From NCBI RefSeq assembly GCF_000718255.1, contig NZ_JOFJ01000004.1, positions 248,001-312,000 of the forward strand: 64,000 nt of DNA, given 5' to 3'. Of the stretch, positions 55,259 through 62,757 are shown one piece after another. Within the stretch, counting starts at the first letter, position 1, and every line of letters begins with the position of its first letter. The translations under genes and the position numbers were made by a program. The stretch comes from Spirillospora albida. GTDB taxonomy: Bacteria > Actinomycetota > Actinomycetes > Streptosporangiales > Streptosporangiaceae. The notes under the pieces are model-generated. The model had not been told where the DNA came from and ran no database searches. It saw only the letters and a list, made by a program, of their open reading frames with translations.

Positions 55259-56659
55259 ATGGCGGACCACCTCAGCAGGCGCGGCTTCCTGTCCTCGACG
55301 GCGCTCGCCGCGGGCGCCTACGGCCTCCTGGCGGGCTGCGCCAGCGAGACGACCGGGCCGCAGGCGAAGAACACCGGGAACGCGCCGAAGGAGGTGCACA
55401 CCGTCCCCACGCGAAAGCTGAGCGGCTCTCTCAGCATCCTCATGTGGAGCCACTTCGTCCCCAGGCACGACACGTGGTTCGACCGGTTCGTCGCGGACTG
55501 GGGCGAGAAGGTCGGGGTCGACGTCCGGGTCGACCACATCAACACGGTGGACATCCCGCGCCGGGCCGCCTCCGAGATCCAGGCCGGGCGCGGGCACGAC
55601 CTCATCCAGCACATCGCCCCGTTCTCGCAGTACGAGCCGTCCGTCCTGGACATGAGCGACGTCGTCCAGGAGGCGACCCGCCGGTGGGGGCAGCAGCTGG
55701 AGCTGTGCCGCAGGTCGAGCTACAACCCCAACACCCGGCGGTTCTACGCCTACTGTCCGGGCTGGGCGCCCGGCCCGGGCGACTACCGCAGGTCGATGTG
55801 GCAGGAGGTCGGCTTCCCGAACGGGCCCGCGAGCTGGGACGACCTGCTGCGGGGCGCGTCCGAGATCAAACGGACGACCGGCGTCCCCTGCGGGATCGGC
55901 CTGTCCCCCGAGACCGACTCCAACATGGCCGCGCGGGCGCTCCTGTGGTCGTACGGCGCGTCCGAGCAGGACGAGAACGAGCGCGTCGTCATCAACTCGG
56001 ACGCCGCGGTCGCCGCCGTCGAGTTCATGACCCGGCTGTGGAAGGGCGCCGAGACCGAAGAGGTGTTCTCGTGGGTCCCGGCGTCCAACGACCAGGCCCT
56101 CATCGCGGGCAGGTCGTCGTTCATCCTGAACTCCATCTCCGCCTGGCGGACCGCGATGGGCACCAGCCGCTCCATCGGTGACGACATCTTCTTCAGCCCC
56201 GCCCTGCGCGGCCCGAAGGCGGCGATGGCGGCGCAGCACGTCATCCAGCAGTGGGTCGTCCCCAAGCACGCCGGGAACGCGGACGCCGCGAAGGAGTTCC
56301 TGCTCCACTACACGGCGAACCTCCCGGCCGTGACGTACCACTCGGAGCTGTACGACCTGCCGGGCTGGCCGTCACTCGTCCCGCAGCTCAACGGCTGGTT
56401 CGACGACGACCCGTTCGGCGCGCGGCCGGCGGACAAGCTGAGCCTGCTGAAGACGGCGGCGTCGTGGAGCGCGAACATCGGCTACCCGGGGCCGTCGAAC
56501 CCGGCGATCGGCGAGGTCTTCAGCACGAACGTGCTGCCCACGATGTTCGGGCGGGCCGCGCGCGGCCAGGTGTCCGCGAAACAGGCCGTCGCCGACGCGG
56601 AGAAGCAGATCGACAAGATCTTCCGCGACTGGCGCGACCGCGGCCTCGTGGGCGGCTAG
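55259..56659 (+). CDS. Sugar ABC transporter substrate-binding lipoprotein
   Basis: 466 residues. The N-terminus combines a Tat-like SRRGFLSS with the lipobox LLAGC (Cys27), so it is an exported lipoprotein. The mature part has the extracellular solute-binding family 1 pattern: GSLSILMWSHFVPRHDTWFD, VDHINTVDIPRRAASEIQAG, GRGHDLIQHIAPFSQYEP and YRRSMWQEVGFPNGPASWDD. GGGAGAG precedes the ATG. An oligosaccharide or sugar alcohol is the expected ligand. No intact permease or ATPase gene is next to it; 4 bp after its stop only a short permease tail remains. It may use components encoded elsewhere or be left over. Confidence 0.9.
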   Translation: MADHLSRRGFLSSTALAAGAYGLLAGCASETTGPQAKNTGNAPKEVHTVPTRKLSGSLSILMWSHFVPRHDTWFDRFVADWGEKVGVDVRVDHINTVDIPRRAASEIQAGRGHDLIQHIAPFSQYEPSVLDMSDVVQEATRRWGQQLELCRRSSYNPNTRRFYAYCPGWAPGPGDYRRSMWQEVGFPNGPASWDDLLRGASEIKRTTGVPCGIGLSPETDSNMAARALLWSYGASEQDENERVVINSDAAVAAVEFMTRLWKGAETEEVFSWVPASNDQALIAGRSSFILNSISAWRTAMGTSRSIGDDIFFSPALRGPKAAMAAQHVIQQWVVPKHAGNADAAKEFLLHYTANLPAVTYHSELYDLPGWPSLVPQLNGWFDDDPFGARPADKLSLLKTAASWSANIGYPGPSNPAIGEVFSTNVLPTMFGRAARGQVSAKQAVADAEKQIDKIFRDWRDRGLVGG

Positions 56660-56663
56660 CGGC

Positions 56664-56807
56664 ATGCGGACGGTCGAGGTGAAGGGGCTCGTCTGGCAGT
56701 CCCTCCAGGCCGCGACGGTCATCACCGCGGTGCCGAGCGCGTTCCTGTTCAACCTGTTCCTCGACCGGTTCGTCACGGGCCTCACGATGGGGGCCGTCAA
56801 GACCTGA
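56664..56807 (+). pseudogene. Remnant of a MalG-type sugar ABC permease (last about 35 residues)
   Basis: A 47-codon frame from ATG 56664 encodes LQAATVITAVPSAFLFNLFL followed by DRFVTGLTMGAVKT. The end F-x-x-G-L-T-x-G-A-V-K is the diagnostic C-terminus of MalG/UgpE-like permeases. The rest of the permease, including the EAA loop, is absent: the frame begins 4 bp after the binding-protein stop. So a permease gene that followed the binding protein was probably lost by internal deletion. The piece keeps a start, a membrane helix and a stop, and could still be translated. Confidence 0.7.
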
Positions 56808-56850
56808 TAGACGTGGGAGGGACACGAGATCCCTTGACGAGGAGGTCGTC

Positions 56851-57372
56851 ATGGCCGGTAGGCCGCCGCTCCCCCACGAGTTCCTTCCCGAGGTCCCGTC
56901 GTTCACGGTGACCAGCGACGACATCGCCGACGGCGGGCGCCTGCCCGAGGCGCACGTGTTCGACGACTGGGGCTTTCGCGGCGGGAACCGCTCGCCGCAC
57001 CTGCGCTGGTCCGGTTTCCCGGACGAGACGAAGGGCTTCGCGGTCACCTGCTTCGACCCCGACGCCCCCACCGGCAGCGGCTGGTGGCACTGGGTGCTGT
57101 TGGACATCCCGGCGGACGTGCGGGAACTCGCGACGGGCGCCGGCACGGAGGACTCCAAGGCCGGCGTCCACGTCCGCAACGACTACGGCGTCGCGGCGTA
57201 CGGCGGTGCGGCCCCGCCGCCCGGCGCGCCGCACCGGTACGTGTTCACCGTCCACGCCCTGGACGTCGAGACCCTCGGCGTCGACGGCGACGCGACCCCC
57301 GCCATCGCGGGCTTCAACATCACCTCGCACACCCTCGCCCGCGCCTCGCTCGTCGCGGAGTACGAGAGCTGA
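56851..57372 (+). CDS. PEBP / YbhB-YbcL family (Raf kinase inhibitor-like) protein
   Basis: 173 residues, normal size. The ligand-binding signature is present: GGNRSPHLRWSGFPDETKGF, TCFDPDAPTGSGWWHWVLLD and the late PPGAPHRYVFTVHALDVETL. Bacterial members are soluble proteins of unclear ligand and function. GAGGAGGTCGTC precedes the ATG at 56851. It lies 43 bp after the permease remnant and converges with the KamA-like gene. Confidence 0.93.
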   Translation: MAGRPPLPHEFLPEVPSFTVTSDDIADGGRLPEAHVFDDWGFRGGNRSPHLRWSGFPDETKGFAVTCFDPDAPTGSGWWHWVLLDIPADVRELATGAGTEDSKAGVHVRNDYGVAAYGGAAPPPGAPHRYVFTVHALDVETLGVDGDATPAIAGFNITSHTLARASLVAEYES

Positions 57373-57381
57373 CCGCGTTCC

Positions 57382-57411
57382 GCCGGGCCGCGGCGGCGGC
57401 CGCGACCCGGC
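57382..57411. terminator. GC-rich hairpin between convergent PEBP and KamA-like genes
   Basis: GCCGGG-C-CGCGGC pairs with GCCGCG-A-CCCGGC except for one central mismatch. It lies in the 45 bp between the two stops, so it may serve both. Confidence 0.5.
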
Positions 57412-57417
57412 GTCCGG

Positions 57418-58734
57418 TCACCGCTCGAAGGGGAAGCGGTCGGTGAAGGCGGGTTCCAGGTCGTCCAGCCAGACGGCCTCGGGGTCGTACTTGGCGAAGA
57501 AGGGCTTGCCCACGAGGTCCGCGTCGCGGCACTGGATGAAGTGCAGGGCGAAGACCTTCTCGCCGAACAGGTCGACGACACCGTCCACGCAGACCTTGCC
57601 CGGTGTCGCGGACATGGAGGGGCCGCGGACCGTGCGGGACAGGCCCGAGACGTTCTTGTAGGCGTCGCGGAAGATGTCGTAGGCGCGGGCCAGGGGAACG
57701 GCGAAGTAGTCCTGCGGTCCCGTGTCACGCTCCACGAACATGTAGTAGGGGACGAGGCCCATGCGGGTCTGCGTCCGCCACATCGACTCCCAGACCTTGG
57801 CGTCGTCGTTGATGGTGCGGATGAGGGGCGCCTGGGTGCGGATGACGGCGCCGGTGTCGCGGATGCGGCGGCACGCCTCGGTGACCATGAGGGGTTCGAG
57901 TTCGCGCGGGTGGGTGAAGTGCGCCATGAAGGCGAGGTTCTTGCCGGACGCGACGACCTCCTCGAACAGCCGGAGCATGGCGTCGGCGTCGGGGTCGGTG
58001 ACGAACTTCTGCGGCCAGTAGGCCAGGGACTTCGTGCCGATTCGGATGGATTCGAGCTGGTCGAGTTCCAGGAGCGGCTCGATGTAGCGGCGCAGGACCG
58101 GCTCACCCATGATCATCGCGTCGCCGCCGGTGAACAGAACGCTGGTCACCTCGGGGTGCGAGATCAGGTAGTCGCGCAGCCGGCCGGGGTCGTCGCCGGC
58201 CATCTTCAGGTCGGCCTCGCCGACGAACTGGGCCCAGCGGAAGCAGTACGTGCAGTAGGCGTGGCACGTCTGTCCCTGCTTGGGGAAGTACAGGACGGTC
58301 TCGTCGTACTTGTGCTGCATCCCGGGGATCCGGCCGTCGCCGAAGCTCGGGATGTTGAGCTCCATCTGGCCCGCCGGGTGCGGGTTGAGCTTCATCCGGA
58401 CGGCGTGGGCGACCGCCTCGACCTCGGCCTTCGGAGCGTCGCGGCGGAGGAGGTCACTGAGTTTCGCGACGTCCTCGGCGGGGAGCATGTCCTCCTGCGG
58501 GAACACCAGGCGGTAGATCGGGTCGTCCGGGGCGGCCGACCAGTCGATGAGCTCCTCGATGACGTACGCGTTCGTCCGGAACGGCAGGACCGTGGCGACC
58601 GCCCGGGTCGCGAGCCGCTGGTCGGGCGACAGGCCCGCGCGGGCGGTGAGCTCGTCGAGGTGCTTCGCCGTGAAGGCGCGGAACTTGCGACCCGAGGATC
58701 GCACTGCGGGAGCCGCGTCGTTCACCAGTGTCAC
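57418..58734 (-). CDS. KamA-family radical SAM protein (lysine 2,3-aminomutase-like)
   Basis: 438 residues from the GTG at 58734, which has AAGGAG 9 bases upstream; ATG 58782 is a less supported alternative. The iron-sulfur motif CHAYCTYC (Cys157, 161, 164) follows LYFPKQGQT, and the SAM region has VTSVLFTGGDAMIMGEPVL. The C-terminal part DYFAVPLARAYDIFRDAYKN resembles KamA/EpmB. However, the PLP-lysine loop PGGGGK of KamA is replaced by GPSMSATPGKVCVDG, so PLP binding and aminomutase chemistry are uncertain. It probably makes a carbon radical on an amino-acid-like substrate. Confidence 0.85.
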   Translation of the reverse strand: MTLVNDAAPAVRSSGRKFRAFTAKHLDELTARAGLSPDQRLATRAVATVLPFRTNAYVIEELIDWSAAPDDPIYRLVFPQEDMLPAEDVAKLSDLLRRDAPKAEVEAVAHAVRMKLNPHPAGQMELNIPSFGDGRIPGMQHKYDETVLYFPKQGQTCHAYCTYCFRWAQFVGEADLKMAGDDPGRLRDYLISHPEVTSVLFTGGDAMIMGEPVLRRYIEPLLELDQLESIRIGTKSLAYWPQKFVTDPDADAMLRLFEEVVASGKNLAFMAHFTHPRELEPLMVTEACRRIRDTGAVIRTQAPLIRTINDDAKVWESMWRTQTRMGLVPYYMFVERDTGPQDYFAVPLARAYDIFRDAYKNVSGLSRTVRGPSMSATPGKVCVDGVVDLFGEKVFALHFIQCRDADLVGKPFFAKYDPEAVWLDDLEPAFTDRFPFER

Positions 58735-59050
58735 GTGTTGGTACTCCTTGAAGTCGGCGGGGGAGACGGACCCCGGCATCACGGACAGTGATCACAGAGC
58801 CCAGAAACACCCCCATTGAACAGTTTTGGGACGGTACATGCAGAATTGATACCCGCTCCCCCGACTGAAGATGCTGGTCAAGGACGATCTACGCAAACCA
58901 ACACGACATCATCGTGGAGCGGACGGCCCGTGCACAATGATTACGTCCTGTCAGCTCGTCTCCGCGCCGCGCGCCCGATGAGCGGTCTGCGTCACATCCG
59001 GCCCTAAGGTCCGAAATACTGGCGGGCACGGGCCGGGCCGAGGGGGCGGT
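58735..59050. other. Divergent intergenic region, lower in GC
   Basis: 316 bp between the KamA-like and DUF998 genes with no gene of its own. The middle (58800-58950) is clearly richer in A/T than its surroundings. TAAGGT at 59005-59010 and AATACT at 59015-59020 are -10 candidates for the plus-strand gene. An open frame of 63 codons (58816-59007) has no RBS or family. Confidence 0.45.
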
Positions 59051-59746
59051 GTGGAGTCTGTCGACGCGCGGGGGCCGGGGGTCGCGCCCCGCCCTCTGAT
59101 CGTATTCGCGTTCCTCGCGGCGGTCTCGTACGCGACGTTCCTGCTGGAGCATTTCCTCAGCCCCGATCTGGACGTCATCAACGGTTATGTGAGCGAACTC
59201 TCGGCCTCCGACCAGCCGTTCCACCTCGTCTACAGCGGCGGCGACCTCGTCACCGGCGTCCTGTCGATCACCGTGGCGGCGGGGATGCTGGCGCGCCTCC
59301 CCCGGCGGCCGCTCGCGACGGCGGGCTGGACGTTCCTCGCCCTGTTCGGGGTGTGCGCGATCGGCGACGCCGTCTTCCCGCTGGACTGCGCGCCGTCCCT
59401 GGAGACGCGGTGCGCGCTGAAGGAGCGTTCCGGGACCCTGAGCTTCTCCCACGGATTCCACGCCGTGACGAGCAGCTCGGTGATCGTCTGCGGCGTGGCG
59501 GCGCTGTTCACGCTGTCGCTGGCGGCGCGCCGGTACGGGTGGTGGCCCGCGCTGGCGCGGTGGGGATGGCCGCTCGCGCTGACCGAGGCGGTGTTCGCGC
59601 TGAGCACGCTGGTCGCGATGTACGCGGGGCGGTGGCTGGGCATCCTCCAGCGCGTCCAGATCGCCATCCTGTGCGCCGGGCTGCTGACCATCGCGTGGGC
59701 ACTGCACACCGGCCGGCGGGCCGCCGCGGAGAGGACGGCGTCATGA
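59051..59746 (+). CDS. DUF998 membrane protein
   Basis: 231 residues with about six membrane helices, for example LIVFAFLAAVSYATFLLEHF, GWTFLALFGVCAIGDAVFPL and SSSVIVCGVAALFTLSLAAR. The loops YVSELSASDQPFHLVYSGGD and SFSHGFHAVTSSS carry conserved polar residues of this family, whose function is unknown. The GTG at 59051 follows GAGGGGGCG. Its stop overlaps the hydrolase start by 4 bp, so they form an operon with the lipoprotein gene. Confidence 0.87.
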   Translation: MESVDARGPGVAPRPLIVFAFLAAVSYATFLLEHFLSPDLDVINGYVSELSASDQPFHLVYSGGDLVTGVLSITVAAGMLARLPRRPLATAGWTFLALFGVCAIGDAVFPLDCAPSLETRCALKERSGTLSFSHGFHAVTSSSVIVCGVAALFTLSLAARRYGWWPALARWGWPLALTEAVFALSTLVAMYAGRWLGILQRVQIAILCAGLLTIAWALHTGRRAAAERTAS

Positions 59747-60585
59747 TCGTCAATGTGGGGCGCGAGCAGGTGCACCTGGTCGAGTCCGGGCCCGCGGGCG
59801 GTCCCCCGCTGCTGCTGAGCACCGGGCTCGGCGGGGCGTGGTTCGACTGGACGCCCGTGGTCCGCCTGCTGGAGGGCGCGTACCGCGTCATGGTGTTCGA
59901 CCGTCCGGGCCTCGGCCTCAGCCCGGCGGCGCAAAGGCCGCCGAGCCTGCGCCGCGACGTCGGAACCATGGCGGTGCTGGCGGAGCGGGCCGGACGGCCG
60001 GTGACCCTCCTCGCGCACTCGATGGCCGCGTTCCCGGCCGAGGCGCTGGCGCGGCTGCGGCCCGACCTCGTCCGCGGCCTGGTCCTGGTCGACCCGAGCT
60101 GCGAGCGCGACCCGCGCGTGCTCGTCCGGAAGGCCGCCGCGCTCACCCCGCTCGCCACCGCGTTCGGCGCGCTGCTCGACGCGACGCGGCTGGCGCGCAT
60201 GCTGGGGCCGCTGGGGCGGCGCCTGGTGCTCGCGCGGACGACCACGCGGGACGAGCCCGTCCCGGCGAAGACCGTCCGGGCGGTGTACGGGCGCGGAACG
60301 GTCCTCGGCACCGTCCTCGCGGAGAACCTGGCGTACCGGGAGATGGCCGTCGATCTCGCCCGGCTGCGGGAGCGGCGGCGGTTCCCCGCGATCCCGCTGG
60401 CGGTGCTGACCGCGCTCGGGAACGCTCCGGACTCGCGCCGGGCGAGGAGCTGGGCGGAGGCCCACGCGGAACTCGCCGGGATGAGCCCGCACGGGAGCCG
60501 GGCGGAGCTGCCCGGCTGCCTGCACATGGTCTCGCTCGATCGTCCGGACGCCGTCGCCGACGCGGTCGCCGAGGTCTGCCCATGA
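59743..60585 (+). CDS. Alpha/beta hydrolase
   Basis: 280 residues. The fold begins VNVGREQVHLVESGPAGGPP, oxyanion region LSTGLGGAWFDWTPV and FDRPGLGLSPAAQ. The nucleophile elbow is LLAHSMAAFPAEAL, where the usual GxSxG reads AHSMA; both Gly are Ala. LVLVDPSCERDPR follows, and the C-terminal His is in LPGCLHMVSLDRPD. Substrate unknown. It overlaps the DUF998 gene by 4 bp and the lipoprotein gene by 4 bp. Confidence 0.87.
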   Translation: MIVNVGREQVHLVESGPAGGPPLLLSTGLGGAWFDWTPVVRLLEGAYRVMVFDRPGLGLSPAAQRPPSLRRDVGTMAVLAERAGRPVTLLAHSMAAFPAEALARLRPDLVRGLVLVDPSCERDPRVLVRKAAALTPLATAFGALLDATRLARMLGPLGRRLVLARTTTRDEPVPAKTVRAVYGRGTVLGTVLAENLAYREMAVDLARLRERRRFPAIPLAVLTALGNAPDSRRARSWAEAHAELAGMSPHGSRAELPGCLHMVSLDRPDAVADAVAEVCP

Positions 60586-60938
60586 GACGCGCGGCGATGG
60601 CCTGCCTGGCCGCCCTCCTCGTCCTCACGCTGCCGGGCTGCAAGGTGATGCAGAGGATCTCCGAGGGCGCGTACCGCAACGCGGTCGCGGACGGCGCGGT
60701 CGCCGAGCTGCGGGAACGCGGCTTCGACGTCCCCGAGCGCCCCGACTGCACCGTCCGCGCGTCCGGGACCGACCTCGTCCGCGTGAACTGCACCGGGAGG
60801 ACGGGAACCGGACGGCCCGTCACGGTCGAGGGCATCGCCCGCGACGCCGGGGCCGAGCATCCCCGCGAGACGTACGTGATCGCGGTCGACGGGCGGGAGG
60901 TGCTCCGCCAGGACTGCCTCGGCCTCGGCTGCCGCTGA
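60582..60938 (+). CDS. Small secreted lipoprotein (DUF4333-like)
   Basis: 118 residues. The signal peptide ends LTLPGC (Cys20). The mature part reads RPDCTVRASGTDLVRVNCTG, RTGTGRPVTVEGIARD and ends RQDCLGLGCR, with four Cys that could form two disulfides outside the cell. The layout resembles DUF4333-type actinobacterial lipoproteins; function unknown. It overlaps the hydrolase stop by 4 bp and has a non-lipidated paralogue just downstream. Confidence 0.75.
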   Translation: MRRAAMACLAALLVLTLPGCKVMQRISEGAYRNAVADGAVAELRERGFDVPERPDCTVRASGTDLVRVNCTGRTGTGRPVTVEGIARDAGAEHPRETYVIAVDGREVLRQDCLGLGCR

Positions 60939-60992
60939 CATCTGACCAGGTCAGCGGGTTTGTAGGGGCATGCCGTCGGTGAGGAAAGCGGT

Positions 60993-61397
60993 GTGGAGAT
61001 CACTCGCACCAAGGGCCTGGCCGCAGGCGCCGCCGGGCTGCTCGCCCTGGCCGCCGCGAGCGCGGGCGCGGCCTACCTGGCCCTGTCCGACGGGGACGAA
61101 CTGCGCTACCGGACGCAGGCGGCGCTGCGCGGCGCGCTGCCCACCACCGCCGCCGCCGAGCTGCACGACCGGGGCGTCCGCCTGCGGACCGCGCTGACGT
61201 GCACCGACCTGCCCGGCCTGACCGCCGGCAGGCTCGGCGCGACGTGCACCGGCGTGACCGAGGACGACCGGCCGGTTCAGGTCCTCGGCACCGGCGACCT
61301 CGAGACCGACCGCAGCTTCTACACGATCCTCGTGGCCGGTGAGCCGCTCGTCGAGAACGCCGGGTGCCTGGGGGCCGACTGCCACCGCGACGAGTGA
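60993..61397 (+). CDS. Small exported protein, tandem paralogue of the preceding lipoprotein
   Basis: 134 residues from a GTG with GAGGAAAGCG before it. The N-terminal hydrophobic segment GLLALAAASAGAAYLALSDG acts as a signal or anchor without a lipobox Cys. The remainder parallels the previous protein: LTCTDLPGLTAGRLGATCTG, EDDRPVQVLGTGDL and a final NAGCLGADCHRDE, so the four Cys and the C-terminal CLGxxC are shared. The pair likely arose by duplication. Function unknown. Confidence 0.72.
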   Translation: MEITRTKGLAAGAAGLLALAAASAGAAYLALSDGDELRYRTQAALRGALPTTAAAELHDRGVRLRTALTCTDLPGLTAGRLGATCTGVTEDDRPVQVLGTGDLETDRSFYTILVAGEPLVENAGCLGADCHRDE

Positions 61398-61445
61398 GGA
61401 CCACCACTCCGGCCGGGCGCGCGCGAGGCAGGGGGACGGACCGCC

Positions 61446-61451
61446 TACGAT
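61446..61451 (+). promoter_or_regulatory. -10 element upstream of plsX
   Basis: TACGAT lies 55 bp before the plsX ATG at 61507, leaving room for a short leader with GGAG. The -35 is not clear. Confidence 0.4.
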
Positions 61452-61506
61452 GCGATGAGCTGCGTTCTTGCGGCGCACCTCGTCCTTCCACCCTCCTGGA
61501 GCCGCC

Positions 61507-62694
61507 ATGCCCGGCCCTGGCGAGCCGTCGCGCCCGGCGCCGGTCCGCCGCCCCGTCCCGGTGCGCCAACCCGCGCGCCCGCTGCCGGTCGCGGTCGACA
61601 CGATGGGCGGCGACAACGCCCCCGAGGAGATCATCGCGGGCGCGGTGGAGGCGATCCGCCTGCACGGCGTCCGGCTGGTGCTGGTGGGGCGGGCGTCGCG
61701 GATCCGGCGGGAGCTGGAGCGGCACGACTTCATGGGGAAGGTCCCGATCGTCCACGCGGACGAGGCGCTCGACATGGGCGAGGGCGCGCTCGCGAGCTGG
61801 CGCAAGCCCCGCTCGTCGATCGCGATCGCCTGCCATCTGATCAAGCAGGGGCGGGCGTCGGCGCTGGTGTCGGCGGGCACGACGGCGGGCGTGGTCGCGA
61901 CGTCCCGGCTGAGGCTGAAGAGCCAGCAGGGCGTGCTGCGGCCGGCGATCGCGGTGACGCTTCCGACGCGTCCGCATCCGACGATCCTGCTGGACGCCGG
62001 GGCGACCGCGGACGTGAAGCCGGAGGGCCTCGTCCAGTTCGCGGCGCTCGGCACCGCGTGCGCGCAGATCCTGCTGGGACGCGACCGCCCCCGGGTCGGG
62101 CTCCTGTCGATCGGGGCCGAGGCGGGCAAGGGCAACAAGCTGGCCAGGCGCGCCCACGAGCTGCTGGCGAGCGGCCACCACGGCATCGAGTTCGCGGGGA
62201 ACGTCGAGGGGCACGACCTCCTGCAAGGCGCGGTGGACGTCATCGTCACCGACGGCTTCACCGGCAACGTCGCCCTCAAGACGATGGAGGGCACGGTCCG
62301 GACGGCGTTCTCCGAGATCCGCGCCGCCATGACGTCCAGCGCCACGGCGCGGATGGGCGCGCTGCTCCAGCGGAGGCGGCTGCAGGAGCTCCGCCACCGC
62401 CTCGACCCCGACACCTACGGCGGCGGCGTCCTGCTCGGCCTGAACGGGACGGTGGTGATCGCGCACGGCGCCTCGCACGCGCGCGCGATCACCTCGGCGT
62501 GCCTGCTCGCCCACCAGCTCGCCGAGGGGCGGATCGTGGAGCGCATCCGCGAGCAGGTCGCGCTGACCCGGACGTCCCGCTTCGGCCGCTGGACGCACGG
62601 CGAGCGCGACGACCGGCCCGCCGAGCCCGCGGAGCGGCCGGGACCGGGCGCCCCCGCCGTCCCCGAGCACGACGAGGCGCCCGGCGTGCCGTGA
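61507..62694 (+). CDS. plsX: Phosphate acyltransferase PlsX
   Basis: 395 residues from the ATG at 61507 (GGAG 5 bases upstream). PlsX moves an acyl chain from acyl-ACP to phosphate for phospholipid synthesis. Seen are PLPVAVDTMGGDNAPEEIIA, SALVSAGTTAGVVATSRLRL, LLSIGAEAGKGNKLARRAHE, VIVTDGFTGNVALKTMEGTV and YGGGVLLGLNGTVVIAHGAS. A Pro/Arg-rich N-terminal lead (about 35 residues) and a Pro/Glu-rich tail (about 50 residues) lie outside the usual core. It is not beside rpmF, fab or rnc genes as in many bacteria, but just before argS. Confidence 0.93.
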   Translation: MPGPGEPSRPAPVRRPVPVRQPARPLPVAVDTMGGDNAPEEIIAGAVEAIRLHGVRLVLVGRASRIRRELERHDFMGKVPIVHADEALDMGEGALASWRKPRSSIAIACHLIKQGRASALVSAGTTAGVVATSRLRLKSQQGVLRPAIAVTLPTRPHPTILLDAGATADVKPEGLVQFAALGTACAQILLGRDRPRVGLLSIGAEAGKGNKLARRAHELLASGHHGIEFAGNVEGHDLLQGAVDVIVTDGFTGNVALKTMEGTVRTAFSEIRAAMTSSATARMGALLQRRRLQELRHRLDPDTYGGGVLLGLNGTVVIAHGASHARAITSACLLAHQLAEGRIVERIREQVALTRTSRFGRWTHGERDDRPAEPAERPGPGAPAVPEHDEAPGVP

Positions 62695-62745
62695 CGCACC
62701 CTCCGCGACGGGCGAATATGTGCCGGTCCGGCGCCCCGGCGCCGA

Positions 62746-62751
62746 TAGCCT
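62746..62751 (+). promoter_or_regulatory. -10 element of argS, leaderless geometry
   Basis: TAGCCT lies 6 bases before the ATG at 62758. The GGAG one base before the ATG is too close to act as a Shine-Dalgarno. Confidence 0.45.
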
Positions 62752-62757
62752 TGGAGC

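Noticed and set aside
58816..59007. 63-codon frame in the KamA/DUF998 gap
   Set aside because: It lies in an A/T-richer promoter region, has no RBS, and its codon use does not resemble the genes around it.
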